Assembly (NCBI GenBank): GCA_046331265.1
Contig: JAXLRE010000002.1
Coordinates: 62,001-126,000 of the forward strand
Direction of reading: 5' to 3'
Length of the DNA stretch: 64,000 bases
Source: JAGPDB01 sp046331265
GTDB lineage: Bacteria; Actinomycetota; Acidimicrobiia; IMCC26256; JAGPDB01
Shown here: positions 1-8,500 of the stretch, piece by piece
How the letters are laid out: every line of letters begins with the position of its first letter
How positions within the stretch are numbered: position 1 is the stretch's first letter
Translations under genes and position numbers: made by a program
The notes under the pieces: model-generated
The model's database searches: none
What the model was told of the DNA's origin: nothing
What the model saw: the letters and a program-made list of their open reading frames with translations, nothing else

Positions 1-1608
1 CGTTTAACTAGGGGATGGGCGAATCCTAGACAAATTACTTCTGACGAAATAATTGAACGTGGTGGCTTTCTGCTGCCATTAAGCACTTTATTGTCTGGAC
101 CAAAACTAAGCAGGGATGAGAAAAGGCCTTTTTTTGTAAGCGAAAAACTTCACGATGAAATTTCTGCAAAAGCAAGAATACAAGTCAGTAATAGATTGCA
201 TTCAAATAGATTTATTTATGTGCCGAATGGAAATCTTGATTTAGAACACGGGAATTGGTTAGCAAGAAGAATTACGCCTGACTCGTTTGTTTCAGAAGCG
301 GGCTTTGAGAAATTTGTACTTAGTCGTTTTTCACAACCGCAAATTAGTGAGTTGCTACTACGACGGGATATATCTTCAGATACAAGAGAAAAATTGGCTT
401 TAAAAATAGTTCTTGATGCTAACGAAGAAGGCAATATGATTTCACCGAGGAGTGATGCTTACGGCGTTGGATTGTATTTAGAACCCAGTGGTTTTTTAGC
501 TGATGTAATAAAGAGAGCGAAAAACCCATCATCAGTTATCCCACTTGTAAATGCAATGTTGGCACACCCTTTGAGTAACAGCAAAATCTCGCTCGGTGTA
601 GACAAATATTTAAATAGTTTTGGGAACAGATTAAAACTCGACGATTTGATCAATGCAATAGGAAGGGTTCGTTTAGTAGCGCCTGAAAATACGCTCACAG
701 ATGTCCATATATCAAAGAGATTACTTAAATGGGTTAAAGAATTAAGTCATTCATTTGATGGCACCGGACAAAGCAACATCGTTAAGTTTGACGAAGAAGT
801 AAAAAAACTTTCAAAACCTTATCGTCGTGAACTCCGTGAAGAATTAAGAGTTATTGCGGAACAAGCTTTAGCTGATGGATCAATCCGAGAGTTCTCTGAT
901 ACTCAAGATTTCGCGATTCTCTACACTTTACATAGAGATAAGAATCTGGCATTGTTCAATGCTCACAAAGAAAAGTTGCTTGAAAAAATATGGGCTCCAC
1001 GTCTTGCTTTTTCTATAGGTGTAGATGGTGAAAGTAGCGTTGAAGTACTTTCTGATATTTTAAGACAAAAATATCAGAATACTTTTGAAAAAAATGAACA
1101 AATCTATGGCGCTAGTAAAGATTCGCAAAGAGATAGTGAATTAAGACATGCAAATGAAAAACTTGTCAGTGAATATCATTTCTTATTCAGTGATTACGAT
1201 TGGTCCCATGGAAAATTATCAAAAAACCAGCGACAACAAATAGCAAATGAATTTGTAAAAGATTATATAGAATTCCATGACGCTAAATTCGATGGGGATC
1301 ACTTTGATAAGCGTGGTGTTGAAAGATTTATTGAAGAGTACGGAAAGTCTTGTGGATATAATCCAAAATTCAATAAGGACGTTATACGTACACTTTTAGT
1401 AGAAGGAACATCATACGATGTTATCGAACTAGCAAAAAGAGGTATTTTGCCTGAACGTGTTGCAAAACAGGCTATTGGTAATATTGCAATCACTGCATTT
1501 GGTAATAGAGCCGCAAAAGCCATATTTGCTGCTGGAGATGTCATTGCTAACGACCAAACTGGATTGGCAAGTGATGTTGCAAGTATCTATAGAAGTTTGA
1601 GCAGTTAA
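1..1608 (+). CDS. unrecognised protein, 5' end beyond the window
   Basis: The reading frame is open from base 1, with no stop and no convincing start (the first in-frame start-like codon is TTG at 91, without a ribosome binding site). The gene therefore begins upstream of the window. At least 535 residues are visible, rich in charged residues, with no signal peptide or membrane segment, so it is probably cytoplasmic and helical. I recognise no domain. A Lys/Arg/Glu-rich stretch lies around window residues 265-290. It ends with TAA 69 bases before hom on the same strand. Function unknown. Confidence 0.75.
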   Translation, partial: RLTRGWANPRQITSDEIIERGGFLLPLSTLLSGPKLSRDEKRPFFVSEKLHDEISAKARIQVSNRLHSNRFIYVPNGNLDLEHGNWLARRITPDSFVSEAGFEKFVLSRFSQPQISELLLRRDISSDTREKLALKIVLDANEEGNMISPRSDAYGVGLYLEPSGFLADVIKRAKNPSSVIPLVNAMLAHPLSNSKISLGVDKYLNSFGNRLKLDDLINAIGRVRLVAPENTLTDVHISKRLLKWVKELSHSFDGTGQSNIVKFDEEVKKLSKPYRRELREELRVIAEQALADGSIREFSDTQDFAILYTLHRDKNLALFNAHKEKLLEKIWAPRLAFSIGVDGESSVEVLSDILRQKYQNTFEKNEQIYGASKDSQRDSELRHANEKLVSEYHFLFSDYDWSHGKLSKNQRQQIANEFVKDYIEFHDAKFDGDHFDKRGVERFIEEYGKSCGYNPKFNKDVIRTLLVEGTSYDVIELAKRGILPERVAKQAIGNIAITAFGNRAAKAIFAAGDVIANDQTGLASDVASIYRSLSS

Positions 1609-1665
1609 TTTATATAAAACTCTATACGTTTATATCTGGTCTTAGAAAACATAACTCTGGTCTTC

Positions 1666-1671
1666 TAGAAT
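1666..1671 (+). promoter_or_regulatory. -10-like box of hom (TAGAAT)
   Basis: TAGAAT ends exactly 6 nt before the hom ATG, so transcription would start at or next to the start codon and the mRNA would be leaderless. No Shine-Dalgarno sequence is present. No clear -35 box is visible, but the 9-mer TCTGGTCTT occurs twice just upstream and could be an activator site. Confidence 0.5.
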
Positions 1672-1677
1672 AGAAAA

Positions 1678-2994
1678 ATGCGTAAAGTCAATATTGGATT
1701 AGTTGGTTGTGGAGTAGTCGGGTCTTCGCTCGTCACTCAACTTCATGAAAAACATCAAAGAATAATCGACGAATTTAATATAGACATTCGAATTACAAAA
1801 GTCTTAGTACGCAACAAAAATTCTTCACGAGATGTTCCGTCAAAAAGCAAAATATTTTCTAATAACGATTCTGAACAAAATTTCATTGATGTTTTAACAG
1901 AAATAGGTGAAGATATTTCCGATAATAAAGATATTGATCTAGTAGTCGAAGTAGCTGGTGGGGTAGACGATGCTTACGCGATTATTTCATCGAGCTTGAA
2001 AAACTCTAAAAGCGTAGTAACGGCTAACAAGGCATTGCTTGCATTAAAAGGTAATGAATTATATTCAACTGCAACACAAAATGGCGTTGACTTATTATTT
2101 GAAGCTGCTGTTGGAGGTGGAGTACCTCTAATTCGACCAATACGAGAGTCTTTAGCTGTAGAACACATAAACAGTGTTAAAGGAATCTTAAACGGAACAA
2201 CCAATTATATTTTGTCGCAAATGACAGCCAACTCTTTAAGTTACGGAGATGCTCTATCTCAAGCTCAACAGCTTGGTTATGCAGAAGCAGATCCAACTGC
2301 AGATGTTGAAGGACATGATGCTGCAGCAAAAATTGCGATCATTTCATTACTTGCAGCAGGCGCTAATGCACTTCAAAGCGATGTTAAATGTATCGGAATT
2401 TCAAATGTGACCGATGTCGATATCCAAACTGCAAAAGATCTTGGATATGTAATAAAACTCATTGCTACAGTTCAAGAAAAAAATCAAGAGGAAGTGTTCT
2501 TAAGAGTAGAACCAACATTGGTTCCAATGACACATCCATTTAGTACTGTTCATGATGGATTCAATGCTGTTTTTGTTGAAGGTGAAAAACTTGGAGAAGC
2601 AATGTTCTATGGTCGTGGTGCCGGCGGTGATCCGACTGCATCAGCTGTATTGGGTGATGTTATTGACGCATCTATAAATATTGCCTACGAAAGAAAAGGT
2701 TCAGTTGTTGGGTTCGCGTTCGATCGAAAAATTGCTGATCCACGTAATTGGGAATCATGTTTCTACATTTCAATTGATGTAGTCGATCAGCCTGGCGTGT
2801 TAGCTCAAGTCACAAAAATATTTGGAGAACACAAAATCTCTATAGGAACAATGCATCAATTGAGTCGCGATGATAATGCCAATATTATCTTGCTCACACA
2901 TAAGGTTGAAGACGGTTCAATTCAAGATGCAGTACAAGATCTAGAAAAACTAGATGTTGTAAAGGCTGTTAAGTCAGTATTTCCTATTCTTTAG
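1678..2994 (+). CDS. hom: homoserine dehydrogenase with ACT domain
   Basis: Reduces aspartate semialdehyde to homoserine with NAD(P)H, the branch point to threonine and methionine. The N-terminal Rossmann motif is visible (GLVGCGVVGSS, about residues 7-17). The conserved catalytic region includes VTANKALLA and GILNGTTNYIL near residues 115-180. A C-terminal ACT domain begins near residue 360 (SIDVVDQPGVLAQVT), consistent with feedback inhibition by threonine as known for long Gram-positive forms. The length of 438 aa is normal. Together with thrC it forms a threonine unit, with one unrelated-looking gene between. The start has no ribosome binding site but has a -10-like box 6 nt upstream. Confidence 0.95.
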   Translation: MRKVNIGLVGCGVVGSSLVTQLHEKHQRIIDEFNIDIRITKVLVRNKNSSRDVPSKSKIFSNNDSEQNFIDVLTEIGEDISDNKDIDLVVEVAGGVDDAYAIISSSLKNSKSVVTANKALLALKGNELYSTATQNGVDLLFEAAVGGGVPLIRPIRESLAVEHINSVKGILNGTTNYILSQMTANSLSYGDALSQAQQLGYAEADPTADVEGHDAAAKIAIISLLAAGANALQSDVKCIGISNVTDVDIQTAKDLGYVIKLIATVQEKNQEEVFLRVEPTLVPMTHPFSTVHDGFNAVFVEGEKLGEAMFYGRGAGGDPTASAVLGDVIDASINIAYERKGSVVGFAFDRKIADPRNWESCFYISIDVVDQPGVLAQVTKIFGEHKISIGTMHQLSRDDNANIILLTHKVEDGSIQDAVQDLEKLDVVKAVKSVFPIL

Positions 2995-3038
2995 TCGTAT
3001 CTTGTGTGATTACCTATACAAGTTCTAACCTATAGAAC

Positions 3039-4427
3039 ATGGTTGTCTATCAACGTCCACCATTTAGGATGAGATCTGGTCGTGGAGTTAGCTACCCAAT
3101 GGCTGTGTTAACTAAACCTGATGGAACAAAAGTTAGAGTTGAGGCAACAGATTTCAATGAAGCAAATAGACCTGAAAAAGATTCATTGGTATGTCCAGCA
3201 TGTGGGCAAAGTGTCAATTGGGTTGTGGGCCAGCTAAAACGAAACCAACCGGAAACTCTCGACTCAAAACCTGTAAGAGGAAAACCATTTTTTGCGCACA
3301 GATCAGGAACATTGGATTTTCATTTAGAGAAAGAGTCAGATCTAATTGCTCGAGATTTAACACAATACTTAATTGGTTATGGAAATAAACGCGGATGGAA
3401 CCCAACAGCATTTTCTCGTTCTCCACGGCATTGTGGAATAGTTGATTTCAATATCGATTCTGGAGATGGTAAAACAAAAACAATCCATCTTGTTGTTTCA
3501 CCAAGGCCAGTCCATTCAAGTATTCCTTATGATGATGCAATTGTTATTACTTCAACAACTGGTCAAATGGGTGATCGAAGAAGACTTGTTTTACATGACA
3601 AGCAAGGTAATCCACTTTCTGGTGCGCGATTAACTGACTACTTAACTTCAGGTAAAGCAAATAAGATTATGGTTTCTGGATATTACGGATCACAACGCAG
3701 TCCACGAAACGAGAGCGAAAGACTTTTCAGGCCTAAACGCAGAGAGTTAAACGAAGTTCTAGATGAAATAGCCAGCGGACAAATTGTTTGGGTTGAAGGT
3801 GTTGATGCAATCGCATACGAAAAATTTCCGGCAGGTGAACATTTTGCTTTAGTTGATGCAAGCGATGTTGCCTTCGTGCAAAGTTTACTTTTACATGCTC
3901 GACCAAAGATTGAAAAGAAACAATTAAGTGCAGAACTAGCTGAAAAAACTGGACTTTCACTTTATAGTGATTCGTCTACGAAGGGAAATGGTGGGCGATA
4001 CACATTTGGAAAGGCAGATGTGCTGTATGTTTATCCAGGAGATGTAGACAATGGTCGTTGGCCTTGGCGTGAAGGTGGAAAGAAAGTCATTATTAATCCT
4101 CATGTTGCACGTATAACTACATCAATGACAGAGCAAGACTGGAGAGATTCCCTTGTTCTTTTTGTTGGCGACAATAAAAATTGGCAAGCATTTAGACAAA
4201 AAGCAGATATATTAAGACACAAATTTGGTGATGATGTTATAACTGTTCGTAATGTTAATAATCCAAAATTTGCTGTTCGCGCAATTGAAGAATTTATGGG
4301 ACCCGAAAAACAAGAAGTAAAAAGTATTGTTGATAGGGCCAATTGGGACTTAGATCGTAACTTTTTAGATTGGGAAACAGGAATGCAAGAACCAGTTGTT
4401 GCTTTAACAGAGCGAACTCTCTTCTAG
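3039..4427 (+). CDS. CoiA-like protein with zinc-ribbon-like N terminus
   Basis: A 462-aa protein with an N-terminal CPACG motif (about residue 52), followed after about 40 residues by FFAHRSG, a run of acidic residues and ESDLIARDL. This Cys-pair, (F/H)FAH, downstream-Glu pattern resembles the N-terminal part of CoiA-like competence/nuclease-related proteins. Beyond residue 110 I recognise nothing. No signal peptide or membrane segment is seen. It lies 44 bases after hom and 9 bases before thrC on the same strand, an unexpected place for such a gene. A TAACCT hexamer 7 nt before the ATG could be its own -10 box. The family assignment is tentative. Confidence 0.5.
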   Translation: MVVYQRPPFRMRSGRGVSYPMAVLTKPDGTKVRVEATDFNEANRPEKDSLVCPACGQSVNWVVGQLKRNQPETLDSKPVRGKPFFAHRSGTLDFHLEKESDLIARDLTQYLIGYGNKRGWNPTAFSRSPRHCGIVDFNIDSGDGKTKTIHLVVSPRPVHSSIPYDDAIVITSTTGQMGDRRRLVLHDKQGNPLSGARLTDYLTSGKANKIMVSGYYGSQRSPRNESERLFRPKRRELNEVLDEIASGQIVWVEGVDAIAYEKFPAGEHFALVDASDVAFVQSLLLHARPKIEKKQLSAELAEKTGLSLYSDSSTKGNGGRYTFGKADVLYVYPGDVDNGRWPWREGGKKVIINPHVARITTSMTEQDWRDSLVLFVGDNKNWQAFRQKADILRHKFGDDVITVRNVNNPKFAVRAIEEFMGPEKQEVKSIVDRANWDLDRNFLDWETGMQEPVVALTERTLF

Positions 4428-4430
4428 TAT
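4425..4430 (+). promoter_or_regulatory. -10-like box of thrC (TAGTAT)
   Basis: TAGTAT overlaps the stop codon of the preceding gene and ends 6 nt before the thrC ATG. No Shine-Dalgarno is present, so a leaderless thrC transcript is plausible. No -35 box is obvious. Confidence 0.45.
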
Positions 4431-4436
4431 ATCAAT

Positions 4437-5489
4437 ATGACAAAAAACTGGACTGGATTAATTAATGCGTATCGTGATCGACTTCCTATTGAAGACGATG
4501 AAGAAGTTGTAACTCTTTACGAAGGCAATACTCCGTTAGTGCCTCTTAAATATATTTCTAATCTTGTAGGTGCCGAGGTTTATGCAAAGGTTGAAGGGGC
4601 AAACCCAACCGGTAGTTTTAAAGATCGTGGTATGACCATGGCTGTGACTAAAGCTAAATCACAAGGCAAGAAAGTTTTGATATGTGCGAGCACGGGTAAT
4701 ACATCTGCGGCATTAGCAGCTTATGCAACACGAGCATCTTTACCTAGTGCTGTAATTATTCCTGAAGGAAAGATTGCATTAGGAAAGCTTGCACAGGCTG
4801 TTATGCACGGAGCAAAAGTTATCCAAATAAAGGGCAATTTTGATCAAGCATTAGAAATTGTTCGCAAACTTGGAGAAGACGAAAATGTTGGAGTAATGAA
4901 TTCGATTAACCCTTATCGAGTTCAAGGTCAAAAGACAGCAGCATTTGAAATTTGTGAGACTTTAGGTCGAGCTCCAGATGAACATTTTATTCCTGTAGGT
5001 AATGCAGCAAATATTTATGCTTATTGGGTTGGCTATAGTGAATATTTTAATGATGGCATTGTTGCAACTAAACCAAAAATGCGTGGTGTTCAAGCTGACG
5101 GTTCAGCGCCTTTTGTTTATGGTTATCCAGTAGAAAATCCAGAAACAATAGCTACTGCAATTCGAATTGGGGCGCCTGCTAGTTATGAACTGGCTCTTGG
5201 TGCGCGAGATGAAAGTGGTGGATCTATAACAAGTGCTACAGATGAAAAAATTCTTGAGGCATATCATTTAATTGCAAGTAAAGATGGGGTGTTCGTTGAA
5301 CCTGCATCTGCAGCAAGTATCGCTGGCGTGATAGCCGCTCATGATGATGGTCAAATTAAACCAGGAAGTGTAATTGTTTGTACTGTTACTGGCCATGGTC
5401 TAAAAGATCCAACAACTGCTACTAGCGGAATACAAATTGCGGATGCAGTTGAAGCAGATTTTGAGTTGATTAAAAGACTGTTAGTATAA
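4437..5489 (+). CDS. thrC: threonine synthase
   Basis: PLP enzyme converting O-phosphohomoserine to threonine. The PLP-lysine motif GSFKDRGMT is at about residues 59-67. STGNTSAALAAYA (phosphate/Ser-Thr loop) and a C-terminal VTGHGLKDP match the short (about 350 aa) threonine synthase family of actinobacteria. It follows hom and the CoiA-like gene. Homoserine kinase (thrB), which often follows thrC in actinobacteria, is not here. Transcription is probably from a box just upstream. The end abuts a strong hairpin that serves mainly the opposite strand. Confidence 0.95.
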   Translation: MTKNWTGLINAYRDRLPIEDDEEVVTLYEGNTPLVPLKYISNLVGAEVYAKVEGANPTGSFKDRGMTMAVTKAKSQGKKVLICASTGNTSAALAAYATRASLPSAVIIPEGKIALGKLAQAVMHGAKVIQIKGNFDQALEIVRKLGEDENVGVMNSINPYRVQGQKTAAFEICETLGRAPDEHFIPVGNAANIYAYWVGYSEYFNDGIVATKPKMRGVQADGSAPFVYGYPVENPETIATAIRIGAPASYELALGARDESGGSITSATDEKILEAYHLIASKDGVFVEPASAASIAGVIAAHDDGQIKPGSVIVCTVTGHGLKDPTTATSGIQIADAVEADFELIKRLLV

Positions 5490-5517
5490 AAAAAGACCTG
5501 GCATTGAAGCCAGGTCT
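5488..5517 (-). terminator. intrinsic terminator of the giant surface-protein gene
   Basis: A 9-bp perfect stem (AGACCTGGC / GCCAGGTCT, loop ATTGAA) is followed on the minus strand by a run of seven T. It lies 13 bases past the stop of the minus-strand surface gene and directly after the thrC stop. The T-run exists only in the minus direction. Confidence 0.85.
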
Positions 5518-5530
5518 CAAGTTAGACGGT

Positions 5531-8500
5531 CTAAGCCGTTTGTGGCTCGCGTTTTCTTTTAGCTAAGTAAGTTATACCGCCACCAACAATCATTATCATT
5601 ATTGCTTCAAGTAAGTGTCGAAGTAAGAATGCACCTGTTGCTGACATGATACCGAGTATGCGAGGAACAAACCCTGTATCTTTCTTAGGAGTTAGATCAT
5701 CTTTGATCTTACCCTTAACTTCTCCGTCGACCTTCGAGATAACGTTATCCAAAACTTCTGTTGGAGGTTGGTTAGGAACCAACTTCGTAGCTTTGTCTAT
5801 TGTTTCGTTAAATGAAGTTCTTGTGATTGGCTTGTCCGGTACAAATGGTGTGTTGTCTCGTGGCTTTGGATTACTTGTTTCTGTTGCTGGATTAGGATTC
5901 TCTGGATCTGTAGGAACAGTAGGATCTGGAGTAAATGTTGGATAATCACTTGCGTGGCTGTACCAGATTGATGTGAAGTCCCAAGTGTTAAGTGGTGCAA
6001 CAGTCTTGTTGTTCTTAAATAGATTTGGTGTACTTGCATCTGTATTTACAGGGGCGCAGTGTGAACCTGAATCTGTTTGAAGTTTAGGTAGTACATCCAT
6101 TATTTGATCAAATGTTGGACTGCCGTCGCCTCCAGCGAGTTCCATGATTCCACCTATTAATGTCATTATCGGAGGAATCGTTGCTCCACAGATATTTGTA
6201 TTGTTGTTTGACTTATCGTAATAAGTATTAGTAACAATGTCATCTGTAGTTCTCCAACGGATAGAACTAATCCAGCTTCCAAGAGCATTCTGGTCAATAT
6301 TTCCATTTTCATCTGCAGATGGGAACGGCAACATTGCGTTCTTATCGTGACTGAAGAAGAATCCAAATAGAGAGCCTGTAGTCTTGTAGCTACTTGGATT
6401 ACCAGATGCTACTTCTGCAAACAACCTGTCTTGTCCTTGTGAATGAGCAGGAACACTAGAAGTTGTAAATGAATTTTCTATCGATACGCCTTCTTTAAGG
6501 CTGATTCCAAATGCATCCCATGATGCGAATACAGCATCTATTACGCCTTTTGCCTCAGGTTGTGCACTAAATATTGAGACTAATAATGTAGGAACTATAT
6601 TTAGGTCTAGTTCGCCACCAACTAGTCCACCTGCAACCAATCTTGTATTAGTTGCATTGTTCTCTACACCTACAGCACCTGTTGAGTACGAATTCTTTAT
6701 TTCGAATCGACCAAAGTGTGCCATGAATCCGACTAGTCCACCTGCAAATGTAATAGTGTCAGGATCATCAACTGCATATACATTTCCTCGCGAATATGTG
6801 TTTTCAAGAGAGATAGTGCTTATTAGGTTTCGTACACCTAATAGCGCACCCATGTTGAAACCTGAACCTACTAATCCACCTGCTGCTACACCGTATACAT
6901 TTCCTGTTGCATAGCTCTTTTGATTTCGGTTGCTCCAGCAATGGTTACCTATTAGTCCACCTGCAGAGTTAGAAGAGTAAATATTTCCAGTTGCATGTGA
7001 ACCGGTGATTATAGATTTACCATCAGATATATGTAGTTGAGCAAATGTAGCAAGAAGCTCTTCAAATGTTTGGCCACTACCAGAATCAGATGTTGCTTGT
7101 ATGATGTACATAATTAACGGAATTGGATTTCCAGAGATGTCGAATCCACCAACACTTTGACCGATGATACCTCCAGTCGATGCAGAACTGATTGGTGTTC
7201 TAAACATTTCAGCAAATGTTGAGTTAGAAACATCACCAGAAGTAGATGAATTACTAATTGTTGATTTACCAAATACGAATCCTGCAAGACCTCCGGTTGC
7301 ACTTTGTGCACTTGAAGTCACAGAACCTTTATTGTTTGTTCCAGAAATATTAAGTGCAAATGGCGCATATGTTCCTGAAGGTTGACCAAGAATCGCTTCA
7401 ATAATGCCCGTGATGTTTACAGGACTAATAAATGATCCAACAACTCCACCTGTACCTTGAATTATTGAGGCTACTGAACAAATCATGCTTACTATATCTT
7501 CAGTGCTTGGATTACCAGTAGCTGTTGTAATTATGTCAACTAAAGATTTGTTTGGTGGTGTACCTGATTGTGTGACAGTGATATTGCCATTAACGTTTGA
7601 GTTGCTAACTGATAGAGGGAATAACACTTGTAGTCCGACTAAACCACCAGTTATTTGTGCAGGACACATTGCATAGTATGGATTTACATCAAGTAGTGGT
7701 GCATTGTTGTTTGTTATATCTCCATTAACAGTTATGTTTGATAACACAGTTTTTGCTAATGAAAGTGTCGAAATGCCACCGCAAAGAACCGTACAAGTTA
7801 TGTCTGCATTAATCGTTGTATTGCTTACATCCATTCCATCATTTGTTAACAATGGTGTGAGTGCACCTAGTACAACATTCATTATTGAATTCATGTCTGG
7901 GCTGTCGTCATTAGCTAACTGAGTAATTGCTTCTAGGTCAAGTGAAATTGCTGGAAGACTTAATGCAGTAATACCACCAGCTGCAGTACCGACAACATTT
8001 CCATTGATTGTAGAGCCAGTAACGGTAAATCCAGCTTTAGAGCCGTTAAACGAAATAGGTAATGAGCCACCAACAAGACCACCAGAAAATGGGCCCGATG
8101 TAATTATCATTGCCATTACGTCACCAAAGTTTGAAACGTTATCTATAGACATTCCAGCATTTAGCGAGCCAACATTTCCATTACGGGTAACGTTGGTTAA
8201 GTTGAGATCTCCAATAGAAGCTCCAACGACACCACCACAAATAAGTAGACATTCAACGTCTCCAGAAGCAGTCGAGTTATTGATATTTAGTGACAAGTTT
8301 GTACCTATGTGTGGAAGCGCTTGACCGGCTGAAGTTGTTCCCTGGCCAATAATGGTAAATAGATCGATAAGTATTGAGCCACCAACAAGACCACCACTTA
8401 CTAAACCTCCTACAGTTCCATCATAACTAGAGTTTGATATTGTCATGTTTGTTGAATCTGTACCAGGACCAAACACACTTGGCATAACAAGTCCGACTAG

